Assembly (NCBI GenBank): GCA_035250245.1
Contig: DATFFH010000002.1
Span: 26,432 to 90,431, forward strand
Reading direction: 5' to 3'
DNA length: 64,000 nucleotides
From: Luteimonas_C sp035250245
GTDB taxonomy: Bacteria > Pseudomonadota > Gammaproteobacteria > Xanthomonadales > Xanthomonadaceae
The notes under the pieces were generated by a model, which saw nothing but the letters and a program-made list of their open reading frames with translations, searched no databases and was not told the DNA's origin. Every line of letters begins with the position of its first letter. Positions within the stretch are counted from its first letter, which is position 1. A program made the position numbers and the translations under genes. This document shows positions 8,673 through 16,640 of the stretch, piece after piece.

Positions 8673-9521
8673 TCAGCGCTCGAACTCCAAATTATCGATC
8701 AGCCTGGTTTTGCCCAACTTCGCGGCGATCAAAGCCACCAGCGCGCCCGAATGCCCTTCGGCCGGCTCACGAAGTTCAGGCGTCCGCACGACCGCATAGT
8801 CCGCTGCAAACCCCGCTTCCCGCAGTCGGGATGCCGCGTCCTGCTCGACGGCCTCGCGCGAACGCCCGGCGCGCAAGCCATCTCGCATCGCCAGCAGCGT
8901 GCTGTGGATCGTCGCCGCCACCGGCCGTTCTTCCGCGGACAAGTACTGATTGCGCGAACTCATCGCCAAGCCGTCGGCTTCGCGCAGCGTGGGGGCAGCG
9001 ACCAGTTCGATCGGAAACGCCAAATCGCGGACCATGTAGCGGATCACCGCGAGCTGCTGGTAGTCCTTGCGTCCGAACACGGCCAGCTCCGGCCGCACTT
9101 GGTTGAACAGGCGCGCGACCACGGTCGCGACGCCGTCGAAATGGCCCGGCCGATGCGCGCCTTCCAACGTCTCGGTCACGCCCGGCACGTGCACGGACAC
9201 GGTGTTTTCCGCGCCGTACGGATACATCGTTTCCACCGACGGCAGCCACAGCGCATCGCAGCCGCTGGCTTCGAGTCCTGCGGCATCGGCTTCGGGCGTA
9301 CGCGGGTAGCGCGCGAAATCCTCGTTGGGGCCGAATTGGGTCGGGTTGACGAACACGCTGGCGACGACGCGGTCGGCGCGCTCGCGCGCCAGTTTCACCA
9401 GCGAATGGTGGCCGGCGTGCAGATTGCCCATGGTCGGCACGAAACCGATGCGCAGGCCGGCGCGTTTCCACTCGCCGATCCGGTCGCGCAAGGTTTGCAG
9501 TTCGCGAATGATTTCGATCAT
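8673..9521 (-). CDS. panC: Pantothenate synthetase
   Basis: Ligates pantoate and beta-alanine using ATP. The 282-residue protein has the nucleotidyltransferase signature FVPTMGNLHAGHHSLV (HAGH as the HIGH motif), SVFVNPTQFGPNEDF, the pantoate-binding region FGRKDYQQLAVIRYMV and MSSRNQYLS as the KMSKS-like loop. The start MIEIIRELQTLRDRI at 9521 fits the family. A palindromic repeat separates it from panB. Confidence 0.95.
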   Translation of the reverse strand: MIEIIRELQTLRDRIGEWKRAGLRIGFVPTMGNLHAGHHSLVKLARERADRVVASVFVNPTQFGPNEDFARYPRTPEADAAGLEASGCDALWLPSVETMYPYGAENTVSVHVPGVTETLEGAHRPGHFDGVATVVARLFNQVRPELAVFGRKDYQQLAVIRYMVRDLAFPIELVAAPTLREADGLAMSSRNQYLSAEERPVAATIHSTLLAMRDGLRAGRSREAVEQDAASRLREAGFAADYAVVRTPELREPAEGHSGALVALIAAKLGKTRLIDNLEFER

Positions 9522-9536
9522 GGGTTAAGCGCTTTT

Positions 9537-9626
9537 TTAGACACGGATAAAATCGGATGACCGCGGATTAAGAGCATTTCTGAAATTAAATCTTTATCCG
9601 CACTCATCCGATTTATCCGTGTCCAA
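9537..9626. repeat. Imperfect 90-bp palindrome (panC-panB gap)
   Basis: The left arm GACACGGATAAAATCGGATG and the right arm CATCCGATTTATCCGTGTC are near-perfect inverted copies. A second inner pair (GCGGATTAAGA against TCTTTATCCGC) lies inside. The AT-rich arms differ from the surrounding GC-rich DNA. It is probably a dispersed palindromic element distinct from the GTAG REPs. Confidence 0.75.
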
Positions 9627-9632
9627 AAGACC

Positions 9633-10445
9633 TCAGGCGTAGCTGTGCTCGCCATCCGGGAACGAGCCGTCGCGCACCGCGGCGACATAGGCTTTCGCCG
9701 CGCCGGCGACGGAACCGCCTTCGGCCAGGAAATCCTTGACGAAGCGCGGACGCCGATGGCCGCTGTCCAGGCCCAGGAAATCGTGCAACACCAGCACCTG
9801 GCCGTCGCAACCCGGGCCGGCGCCGATGCCGATGGTGGGAATGGGAATTTCGCGCGTGATCGTTTCGGCCAGCGCCGACGGCACGCATTCGAACACCAGC
9901 AGTTGCGCGCCCGCTTCGGCGATGGCAGCGGCGTCCGCGCGCAGCTTCTTGGCCGCGGCTTCCTCCCTGCCCTGCACTTTGTAGCCGCCGAAACGAAGCA
10001 CCGACTGCGGAGTCAGCCCGAGATGCCCGCACACCGGAATCTCGCGCTCGACCAGGAAGCGGATCGTTTCCAGCTTGTGACCCGCGCCTTCCAATTTCAC
10101 CATCTGCGCGCCGGCCTGCAGCAGGCGCGTGGCCGCATCGAGCGCGCGTTCGGGCGTCGCATCGGCCTGGAACGGCAGATCGGCGACCAGCAGCGCGCGC
10201 TTCAGGCCGCGGGCGACGTTGGCGGTGTGATAGACGATGTCGTCCACCGTCACCGGCAAGGTCGAGCCGTGGCCTTGCACGACCATGCCCAGCGAATCGC
10301 CGACCAGGATCAGATCGGCGCCGGCCGCGTCGAATACGCGTGCGAAGCCGGCGTCGTAGGCGGTGAGCATCGCCAGCTTGTGCCCGGCTCGTTTGGCCGC
10401 GGCCAGATCCGGGATGGTCCAGGGCTTGTCGTCGTTGATGGCCAT
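9633..10445 (-). CDS. panB: 3-methyl-2-oxobutanoate hydroxymethyltransferase
   Basis: Forms ketopantoate from alpha-ketoisovalerate and methylene-THF, the first committed step to pantothenate. The 270 residues include MLTAYDAGFARVFDAAGAD, the Mg-binding LVGDSLGMVVQG, HLGLTPQSV, LLVFECVP and GIGAGPGCDGQVLV, all diagnostic. It heads the panB-panC-panD set on the minus strand. Confidence 0.95.
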   Translation of the reverse strand: MAINDDKPWTIPDLAAAKRAGHKLAMLTAYDAGFARVFDAAGADLILVGDSLGMVVQGHGSTLPVTVDDIVYHTANVARGLKRALLVADLPFQADATPERALDAATRLLQAGAQMVKLEGAGHKLETIRFLVEREIPVCGHLGLTPQSVLRFGGYKVQGREEAAAKKLRADAAAIAEAGAQLLVFECVPSALAETITREIPIPTIGIGAGPGCDGQVLVLHDFLGLDSGHRRPRFVKDFLAEGGSVAGAAKAYVAAVRDGSFPDGEHSYA

Positions 10446-10540
10446 GTCGGCGCCTGAGTCGGACTGCGGGAAGGATAGCGCTTTCGGCGTTGCCGCTGGC
10501 TTTTAGTCTCCGGGAATCTCCATCCCGCTTTTCTGTTTTT

Positions 10541-10635
10541 TTGTAGGAGCGGCTTTAGCCGCGAGCTTTCTCCCAAAAATCGCCGCGATGCCGCGATTGG
10601 AGGAAAGAGCTCGCGGCTAAAGCCGCTCCTACAAA
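10541..10635. repeat. REP pair, family A
   Basis: Same unit as at 1570: GTAGGAGCGGCTTTAGCCGC and its inverted copy, separated by about 40 bases, with T/A-rich outer flanks. It lies between folK and panB. Confidence 0.9.
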
Positions 10636-10654
10636 AAAAAAGCCGGCATGCAGG

Positions 10655-11146
10655 TCAGTCGAGGACGGAAATGCTGCCGGCCTGGAGTTTCGCCAACGCA
10701 TCGGCAGCGCGGCCGACACTGGGTATCACCGCCTCGGGCGCGATCTCGGCCAGCGGTACCAGCGCGAACGCGCGCTCGTGCAGTCGAGGATGCGGCACGC
10801 GCAAACCCGGTTCGTCCAGCATCGCGTCCCCGTACAGCAGTAAATCCAGATCCAACGTGCGCGGACCCCAGCGCAGGCCTGTCTCGCGATCGCGTCCGTG
10901 CTCGCGCTCGATCGCGAGCAACCGGCCCAGCAGATCCTGCGCGGACAGCGCGGTTTCCAGCATCGCCGCGGCGTTCACGAAATCGGGCTGGTCTTCCATG
11001 CCCCAAGCCGGCGTGCGGTATAGCCGCGACGCGCGCAGAAGCCGGGTGCCGGGCAGCGCATCGAGTTCGACGAATGCCGTGCGCAATGCGGTCGCGGCGT
11101 CGCCGACGTTGCCGCCCAGGCCGACGAAAGCGACGACCGGGCTCAC
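10655..11146 (-). CDS. folK: 6-hydroxymethyl-7,8-dihydropterin pyrophosphokinase
   Basis: Transfers pyrophosphate from ATP to 6-hydroxymethyl-dihydropterin in folate synthesis. Motifs are GLGGNVGD at the N-terminus, RWGPRTLDLDLLLYGD (the HPPK signature with the Mg-binding Asp residues) and VPHPRLHERAFALVPL. The start is a GTG at 11146-11144 that overlaps the pcnB stop (GTGA), giving 163 residues. A longer upstream reading of the frame lies inside pcnB and is not real. The pcnB-folK-panB order is conserved in gammaproteobacteria. Confidence 0.93.
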   Translation of the reverse strand: MSPVVAFVGLGGNVGDAATALRTAFVELDALPGTRLLRASRLYRTPAWGMEDQPDFVNAAAMLETALSAQDLLGRLLAIEREHGRDRETGLRWGPRTLDLDLLLYGDAMLDEPGLRVPHPRLHERAFALVPLAEIAPEAVIPSVGRAADALAKLQAGSISVLD

Positions 11147-12465
11147 GCGTTCGCGGACGGACTGCGACGGCGCCTGCGACGACGGCGGCGCGGCGCGGCC
11201 TCGCCTTCTCCTTCGAACAAATGCTCGTCCGACGAACCGCTTTCGGTTTCGCCGGACTGGAGCTGGGCGTCGCGCCAAAACGCGACGTCGTCGGCGTGCT
11301 CGTCCGAAGCGCTCAGGCGCAGCACCAGAAAATCGTAAGCGGCGCGGAACTGCGGATGGCCCAGCAGCCGCACCACCCGCTTGCGCTGGGAGAAACGCGA
11401 CTGCAGCAGCCAGATTTCCTGCATAGGCTGCGAGAAGCGGCGCGGCAGCGCGATCGTCGTCGCCTGGTGCAAGGTGACGCGGTCGGCGGCGCGCCGCTGC
11501 GCCTCGGCCGGATGCACGCCCTGGCTCTGCAGCGCCATCAACGCACGGCAATACGCCGGCCACAACAGCACCGCGAACAGGAAAGCGGGCGACACCGGTT
11601 CATCGTTCGCGACCCGCGCATCGGTCGCGCGCAAACCTTGCAGCAGCATCCGCCGCAAAGCGCCGCTGCGGTTCGCGGCCAGCGCCGCTGCGGTTTCCGG
11701 CAACAGTGCCGGCAATAGGCCGTTGCGCTCCAAGCCCTCGAAACCGGCGGCGGCGTGGCCGGACAGGAACAATTTCAGGCATTCCTCGAACAGCCGCGCC
11801 GGCGCGGCCTGCCCCAGCAAGGAGGCCAGTTCGGGAATCGGCGCGGCGGTGGCCGGATCGATGCTGAAATCGAGCTTCGCCGCCAACCGGATCGCGCGCA
11901 GCATCCGCACCGGGTCTTCGCGATAGCGTTCGTCCGGATCGCCGATCAGCTTCAGCACGCGCGCTTCTACGTCCTGGTAGCCGCCGACGTAATCGCGCAC
12001 CGAGAAATCCTCGATGGCGTAGTACAGCGCGTTGGCGGTGAAGTCGCGGCGGACCGCATCGTCCTCGATGCTGCCGTAGACGTTGTCGCGGACCAGGCGG
12101 CCGTCGGCCATTTCTCGGTCGCCGCTGCCGTCGTCGCTGTTGGCGCGGAAAGTCGCCACTTCGATGATCTCGCGGCCGAACACGACGTGGGCCAGGCGGA
12201 AGCGCCGGCCGATCAGGCGGCAGTTGCGGAATTGCTGCTTGACCTGCTCCGGCGTGGCGTCGGTGGCCACGTCGAAATCCTTGGGATGGCCGCCCACCAG
12301 CAGGTCGCGGACCGCGCCGCCGACCAGATAGGCCTGGAAGCCGGCGTCGCGCAGCCGGTAGAGCACGCGCAGGGCGTTGGGACTGATGTCCTTGCGCGAA
12401 ATGGCGTGCTGATCGCGGGGGATGATCCGCAAGGAAGTGGGGACGGTGTCGACGGAATTGGGCAT
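11143..12465 (-). CDS. pcnB: Poly(A) polymerase I
   Basis: Adds 3' poly(A) tails that promote RNA decay. The nucleotidyltransferase core is near residues 45-85: YLVGGAVRDLLVGGHPKDFDV, with the catalytic Asp pair in KDFDV and then ATDATPEQV, followed by RLIGRRFRLAHV and the RNA-binding helical region with ALYYAIEDFSVRDYVGG and DPVRMLRAIRLAAKL. PcnB is distinguished from CCA-adding enzyme by its long C-terminal part and the very basic tail (RRRRRRRRRSP). At 440 residues it is near the family norm. Confidence 0.93.
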   Translation of the reverse strand: MPNSVDTVPTSLRIIPRDQHAISRKDISPNALRVLYRLRDAGFQAYLVGGAVRDLLVGGHPKDFDVATDATPEQVKQQFRNCRLIGRRFRLAHVVFGREIIEVATFRANSDDGSGDREMADGRLVRDNVYGSIEDDAVRRDFTANALYYAIEDFSVRDYVGGYQDVEARVLKLIGDPDERYREDPVRMLRAIRLAAKLDFSIDPATAAPIPELASLLGQAAPARLFEECLKLFLSGHAAAGFEGLERNGLLPALLPETAAALAANRSGALRRMLLQGLRATDARVANDEPVSPAFLFAVLLWPAYCRALMALQSQGVHPAEAQRRAADRVTLHQATTIALPRRFSQPMQEIWLLQSRFSQRKRVVRLLGHPQFRAAYDFLVLRLSASDEHADDVAFWRDAQLQSGETESGSSDEHLFEGEGEAAPRRRRRRRRRSPSANA

Positions 12466-12518
12466 CAGGCGGTGGGTTCGATCCGGCCGGCTGCCCTGGT
12501 CGGCATCCGTTCGCTTGC

Positions 12519-12524
12519 TATACT
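12519..12524 (+). promoter_or_regulatory. Probable -10 box for tRNA-Glu
   Basis: TATACT lies inside the small palindrome CTTGCTA-TAC-TAGCAAG, about 55 bases before the tRNA. No convincing -35 hexamer is seen at the right distance. Confidence 0.4.
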
Positions 12525-12578
12525 AGCAAGCTGCGCTGCGTTCCCGGGCGCGCCGGCCGTCCAGTCGGTGATTCCTCC

Positions 12579-12654
12579 GCTCCCTTCGTCTAGAGGCCTA
12601 GGACGTGGCCCTCTCAAGGCTAAAACACGGGTTCGAATCCCGTAGGGAGCGCCA
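12579..12654 (+). tRNA. tRNA-Glu (anticodon CTC)
   Basis: The acceptor strands GCTCCCT and AGGGAGC pair perfectly. The anticodon stem TGGCC/GGCTA (one G-U pair) encloses the loop CTCTCAA, with anticodon CTC reading GAG. The T arm GGGTTCGAATCCC and an encoded CCA are present. The D-arm sequence TCGTCTAGAGGCCTAGGA is typical of bacterial tRNA-Glu. It stands alone between pcnB and fdxA. Confidence 0.95.
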
Positions 12655-12737
12655 CTACGCGGGTCCTTCCGCAAAAGCCCGCACATCCATGTGCGGGGAT
12701 TCAAAGGAAAAGCCCGGGCTTCGACCGGGACATATCG

Positions 12738-12765
12738 ACCCGGACCTCGAGGTTCGGGTTTTTTC
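12738..12765 (+). terminator. Rho-independent terminator after tRNA-Glu
   Basis: The stem ACCCGGACC-TCGA-GGTTCGGGT (9 bp with one G-T pair) is followed directly by a run of T residues. It would end the tRNA-Glu transcript before fdxA. Confidence 0.75.
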
Positions 12766-12820
12766 TTTGCGAAGGCCGAGAAGCTAAACTACGGGTTCCG
12801 GCTAGCTCGACCACTCCGCC

Positions 12821-13144
12821 ATGCCCTTCGTCGTCACCGAAAACTGCATCAAGTGCAAATACACCGACTGCGTGGAGGTGTGTCCGGTCGACTGTTTCCA
12901 CGAAGGGCCGAACTTCCTGGTGATCGATCCGGACGAGTGCATCGATTGCACGCTGTGCGAGCCGGAATGCCCGATCAACGCGATCTATCCCGAGGACGAC
13001 GTGCCGGCGGGACAGGAGCAGTTCGTGGCGCTGAATGCCGAGCTGTCGAAAGCGTGGCCGGTGATCACCACCCGCAAGGACGGCCTGCCCGATGCCAAGG
13101 ATTGGGAAGGCAAGCCGGACAAGCTGCCGCTGCTCGAGCGCTAA
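12821..13144 (+). CDS. fdxA: Ferredoxin FdxA (3Fe-4S/4Fe-4S)
   Basis: Small electron carrier of the Azotobacter FdI/FdxA type. The 107 residues begin MPFVVTENCIKCKYTDCVEV. The first cluster region has the C-x-x-C-x4-C-x3-CP spacing typical of seven-iron ferredoxins, and the second cluster is CIDCTLCEPECPINAI. The C-terminal extension (about 50 residues, AELSKAWPVITTRK) is usual for FdxA. The stop overlaps the end of the convergent lipoprotein gene by four bases. Confidence 0.94.
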   Translation: MPFVVTENCIKCKYTDCVEVCPVDCFHEGPNFLVIDPDECIDCTLCEPECPINAIYPEDDVPAGQEQFVALNAELSKAWPVITTRKDGLPDAKDWEGKPDKLPLLER

Positions 13145-13629
13145 CGCTTCTTCGGCTTCTTTTTGGCCTTGGGTTTGGCCTTCTTCGCCGGCTTCAGCTT
13201 CACCGGCACCCGGTATTTTTCGATCTCCAGCGGCACGCGCTGTTCGAGCATCGCCAGCAATTCGTGCGCGGGCTTGCCGGTATCCGGCTTGCCGTCGGGC
13301 AATAGCGCGAAAACGCGGGTGCGGACGACGTCGCCGGGCTTCTCCAACACCACGGGTTGGGCGCGGATAAGCACGGCCTGGTCGCGATAGCGGACGGTAT
13401 ACAGACCCATCATCTGGGCGCGGCTTTCGTATTCCACGCCGGGCGTGCGCACCAGGATCTGGCCGACGGTATTCCAGGTGTCGTTGGCGTTGTCGGCGAT
13501 GACGAATTCGGCAGGCACGGGCGCCACCACTGGCGCGGGCTTGGATTCCTTCTCTTTGCGAACGCCGCTGCAACCGGCTAGAAAGCCGGCTAAAGCCGCC
13601 ATCGCCAGACAGAGAAGCAGGTATCGCAC
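13141..13629 (-). CDS. BamC-like lipoprotein (paralogue of the gene at 13850)
   Basis: Exported lipoprotein of 162 residues. The signal VRYLLLCLAMAALAGFLAGC ends in the lipobox LAGC. The mature part shares with the neighbouring BamC-like protein the pattern VGxxLxxTxGVxxxS(K/R)AQ(I/M)xGxYxVxY, so the two look like duplicates. The C-terminus is strongly basic (KPAKKAKPKAKKKPKKR). I use GTG 13629; GTG 13635 is an equal alternative. The open frame continues upstream to 13722, but that stretch is part of a dispersed repeat. The function is unproven; a role in outer-membrane assembly is inferred from the similarity. Confidence 0.75.
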   Translation of the reverse strand: MRYLLLCLAMAALAGFLAGCSGVRKEKESKPAPVVAPVPAEFVIADNANDTWNTVGQILVRTPGVEYESRAQMMGLYTVRYRDQAVLIRAQPVVLEKPGDVVRTRVFALLPDGKPDTGKPAHELLAMLEQRVPLEIEKYRVPVKLKPAKKAKPKAKKKPKKR

Positions 13630-13655
13630 GGCCACAGCGCTGATGCCAGGCTTGT

Positions 13656-13821
13656 CCTTCTCCCCTCGGGAGAAGGTGGCGCGTAGCGCCGGATGAGGGT
13701 TCGGCGAAGCGATGTCCGTCACCGTCGCGATCGGAATCGGCGGCCGACGATTTCCCCGATCATGCAGGCTACCTCGCTTCGCCGAACCCTCACCCCAACC
13801 CCTCTCCCGGTGGGAGAGGGG
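13656..13821. repeat. Bipartite inverted repeat, CCCTCTCCC family
   Basis: The hairpin CCTTCTCCC-CTC-GGGAGAAGG (13656-13676) and the hairpin CCCCTCTCCC-GGT-GGGAGAGGGG (13799-13821) bracket the segment. Between them GAGGGTTCGGCGAAGCGA is inverted as CGCTTCGCCGAACCCTC. It separates the two BamC-like lipoprotein genes. Confidence 0.8.
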
Positions 13822-13849
13822 CTCGACTTCGGCGATTGTGTTTGCGCGC

Positions 13850-14365
13850 TCAGTTGCCCAAGCCGCTCTTCAACGCGGCCATCAGCTTGGCCGGCGCTTC
13901 GCCCGCGGCCGGCAAGCCGCGCGGATCGACCGCGGACACGTAAGTGCCGCCGCTGACCTGGGTGATGCGCACCAGGAATTTGCTGCCTTCGTAGTCGACG
14001 TCGTAGGTACCCAGGATCTGCGCCTTGCTGGCGACGGTCACGCCGCTGGTAGCGGCGAGGACTTCGCCGACCTTGGCGAACACTTCGTCGCGGGCGCCGG
14101 TGGTGCTGAAGCCGACCGGCGACGGCGCGTTCGGATTGCCGCGCTGCGCGGCCACTTGCGAGGCGGTCACGCTGGCCGGCAGGTTCATCGCGGTTTCGCT
14201 GCTCGGGCGGTCCAGATCCGGCGGAATTTCCAGCGGACGCTGTTCGGCGCTCAGCTTGTAGGCCTCGTTGTCCTTGCGGAACCAACGGCAACCGGAAGCG
14301 CCGACGACCGCCACCGCGAGCAAGGCCACGGCGAGGTAACGGAAAGAAGCGGTGGTGTAGCGCAT
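13850..14365 (-). CDS. bamC: Outer membrane protein assembly factor BamC-like lipoprotein
   Basis: The lipoprotein signal MRYTTASFRYLAVALLAVAV ends in the lipobox VGASGC. A short unstructured stretch follows with LEIPPDLDRPSS, which resembles the conserved N-terminal segment of BamC that binds BamD. One helix-grip-like domain comes next (about 85-165). At 171 residues it is half the length of E. coli BamC, so only one of the two helix-grip domains is present. It sits directly downstream of dapA (14-base gap), the same dapA-bamC arrangement as in E. coli, which supports the assignment. Confidence 0.8.
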   Translation of the reverse strand: MRYTTASFRYLAVALLAVAVVGASGCRWFRKDNEAYKLSAEQRPLEIPPDLDRPSSETAMNLPASVTASQVAAQRGNPNAPSPVGFSTTGARDEVFAKVGEVLAATSGVTVASKAQILGTYDVDYEGSKFLVRITQVSGGTYVSAVDPRGLPAAGEAPAKLMAALKSGLGN

Positions 14366-14379
14366 TCGGTTTCTCCAGG

Positions 14380-15282
14380 TCAGGCCGCGAGCGGATCGCG
14401 GCAGGCGTTTTCTAATTCGAGGATGGCGGCGACGCAGCGCTCGGCCGCCGCCGCATGTGTTGCCGACAAGGGCAGCAAAGGCAGGCGCAGGCCGTGGCCG
14501 ATGCCCAAGCGCTGCAAAGCCGCCTTCAGCGGAATCGGGTTCGGTTCGACGCCGAGGAATTCGTAGACGTCGCGCAGGCGCGCATTCCAGCCTTGCGCGG
14601 CGGCATCGCCGGCGCCGGCCAGATCGCACAGGCGGCGGAAGGCGCGCGGCATCACGTTCGAAGCCACCGAGATCACCCCGTCGGCGCCGGCCAGCAGTGC
14701 GCGGCAGGCGGTCGGATCGTCGCCGCTGAGCACCGCGAAGCCTTCCTGGCGCAGCGCCAGCCATTCGGCCATGCGCTCGGGTTCGCTGCGCGCTTCCTTG
14801 ATGCCGACGATGCGTTCGTGCGACAGCAGGCCGGCAACGCTTTGCGGCAGCAGATCGCAACCGGTGCGGCCGGGCACGTTGTACATCACCACCGGCAGCG
14901 CGCCGTCGTCGGCGATCGCGCGGAAGTGGGCCTCGAGTCCGGCCTGGGTGGGACGCACGTACGGCGGCGTCACCACCAGCGCTGCATCGGCGCCAGAACC
15001 GGCGGCGCGCCGGGTTTGTTCGATGGTTTTGGCGGTGTTGGAGTGACCAGTGCCGGCCAGCACCGGAATACGTCCGGCGATCTGCTCCACGGCTGCCCGC
15101 AACAACGCGTCGTATTCGGCGTCGTACAGCGCCGCGGCCTCGCCCGTGGAACCGGCGACGACGACGGCCTGGGTACCGCCGTCCAGCTGCGCCTGCAACA
15201 GGCGGTGCCAGGCGTCCAGGTCGATTTCGCCGGACACGGTGAAAGGCGTCGCCAGCGCGGTGATGCTGCCCGAAAGTCGCAA
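14380..15282 (-). CDS. dapA: 4-hydroxy-tetrahydrodipicolinate synthase
   Basis: Condenses pyruvate with aspartate semialdehyde at the start of the diaminopimelate/lysine pathway. Active-site features are the Schiff-base lysine in VGIKEARSE, the tyrosine in VVMYNVPGRTGCDL, GSTGEAAAL and VVTPPYVRPTQ. I place the start at TTG 15282 (MRLSGSITALATPF, 300 residues) because it matches family length and has AAGAG eight bases upstream; an in-frame start at 15345 would add 21 unusual residues. Probably one transcript with bamC. Confidence 0.93.
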   Translation of the reverse strand: MRLSGSITALATPFTVSGEIDLDAWHRLLQAQLDGGTQAVVVAGSTGEAAALYDAEYDALLRAAVEQIAGRIPVLAGTGHSNTAKTIEQTRRAAGSGADAALVVTPPYVRPTQAGLEAHFRAIADDGALPVVMYNVPGRTGCDLLPQSVAGLLSHERIVGIKEARSEPERMAEWLALRQEGFAVLSGDDPTACRALLAGADGVISVASNVMPRAFRRLCDLAGAGDAAAQGWNARLRDVYEFLGVEPNPIPLKAALQRLGIGHGLRLPLLPLSATHAAAAERCVAAILELENACRDPLAA

Positions 15283-15445
15283 GCCGAATGCTCTTGGTGG
15301 TGGCCCGCGCAAGGCCGCGCAGGCGTGGTGACCGAGGTTTTTCACATGTTACTTGCGGCTTGAAAGCAGGGGCAAGTATGCTGGCGGCGGCCTCCGGCCC
15401 GAACCCGGGCTGCCGTTCATATCATTCGCTCCCGCGGACGCCGCC

Positions 15446-16012
15446 TTGACCGATTCCGATACCGCTCCCCGGCCCTCGCCGAACGAGAACTACCTGCTGA
15501 TCAACGCCTATACGACGCACCCGCAGTCCCCGCTGCTGGGCGTGACGCGGCGCATCGCCGACAGCGGCTGCAATCTCGTCGATACCCGTTTGAGCACGGT
15601 GGGCCGGGACGTTTCGGTCACGGCGCTGGCGGTGGGCTCCTGGGACGCGGTCGCCAAGCTCGAAGCCATGCTCACCCGGCTCGAGCGCGAGGAAGGCCTG
15701 AAGCTGATCTGGTATCGCACGGGACCCAAGCCGGTGCAATCGAATCTTCTGCCTTACGTGGTAGAAGTGGTGGCGTCCGACAAGCCGGGGATCCTTTTCC
15801 AGTTGGCCGATTTCTTCGACCGCCAGGGCATCACCATCGAAAGCCTGCATTGCTCGCGCTACCGCGCGATGCAGACCGGCGCGGACATGTTCTCGGCCCA
15901 ATTGACCATCGGCGTGCCGGCCGACATGCACATCGCCGCGTTGCGCGACGATTTCCTCGAGTTCTGCGACCATTTGAACCTGGACGCGATCATGGACCCG
16001 ATGAAGTTCTGA
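15446..16012 (+). CDS. gcvR: ACT-domain regulator of the GcvR type
   Basis: A protein of 188 residues with two ACT domains: NYLLINAYTTHPQSPLLGVT at about 17-90 and YVVEVVASDKPGILFQLADF at about 110-185. This is the layout of GcvR, which in E. coli binds glycine and antagonizes GcvA. I chose TTG 15446 (MTDSDTAPRPSPNENY); TTG 15353 would add a poorly conserved leader. A promoter candidate lies upstream: TTGCGG (15353-15358), an 18-base spacer, then TATGCT (15377-15382). It is followed by bcp, the same gcvR-bcp order as in E. coli. Confidence 0.85.
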   Translation: MTDSDTAPRPSPNENYLLINAYTTHPQSPLLGVTRRIADSGCNLVDTRLSTVGRDVSVTALAVGSWDAVAKLEAMLTRLEREEGLKLIWYRTGPKPVQSNLLPYVVEVVASDKPGILFQLADFFDRQGITIESLHCSRYRAMQTGADMFSAQLTIGVPADMHIAALRDDFLEFCDHLNLDAIMDPMKF

Positions 16013-16060
16013 GCATGCGCGCAGGCTCCCGCTTCGTCCGTAAAGAATAGGAATGCCAAG

Positions 16061-16546
16061 ATGGCCAGCGCGATGCTAGAGGTAGGCGACAAAGTCCCCA
16101 AGCTTCCGCCGCTCGCGCTGTCCAGCGGCCTGACGACCAAGATCACCGACCACGCCGGCCACTGGCTGGTGCTGTACTTCTACCCCAAGGATTCCACGCC
16201 CGGCTGCACCACCGAGGGCCTGGAATTCAACGCGCTGCTGCCCAAGTTCAAGAAACTCGACGCGACGGTGCTGGGCGTGTCGCGCGATTCGTTGAAGTCG
16301 CACGCCAACTTCTGCGCCAAGCAGGGCTTCAAGTTCGATCTGGTCAGCGATCCGGAGAGCGTGCTCTGCGACGCCTTCGGCGTGATCCAACCCAAGCAGC
16401 TGTACGGCCGCGAATACATCGGCATCGTCCGCAGCACCTTCCTGATCGACCCGAAAGGCCGCGTCGCGCAGGCTTGGCGCGGCGTGAAGGTCGCCGGTCA
16501 CGCGCGCGACGTGCTCGAAGCCCTGAAGGCTGCGCAGGACTCGTGA
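16061..16546 (+). CDS. bcp: Thioredoxin-dependent peroxiredoxin (Bcp/PrxQ)
   Basis: Reduces hydrogen peroxide and organic peroxides using thioredoxin. The 161-residue protein has the peroxidatic Cys49 in PKDSTPGCTTE, with the Thr and Pro of the active site. The resolving Cys five residues later, found in E. coli Bcp, is absent here. A cysteine in SHANFCAKQGF sits where the Xylella-type PrxQ keeps its resolving residue, so the protein is probably of that subtype. Confidence 0.93.
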   Translation: MASAMLEVGDKVPKLPPLALSSGLTTKITDHAGHWLVLYFYPKDSTPGCTTEGLEFNALLPKFKKLDATVLGVSRDSLKSHANFCAKQGFKFDLVSDPESVLCDAFGVIQPKQLYGREYIGIVRSTFLIDPKGRVAQAWRGVKVAGHARDVLEALKAAQDS

Positions 16547-16640
16547 CATCTATTTTCTCCCCGACGCCACTGCCCCGCACCGCGGGCTGCGGTGGCCCGA
16601 CGCCGTCCGCCCACTCAACGCCAACGTTTAGGATCGCCCG

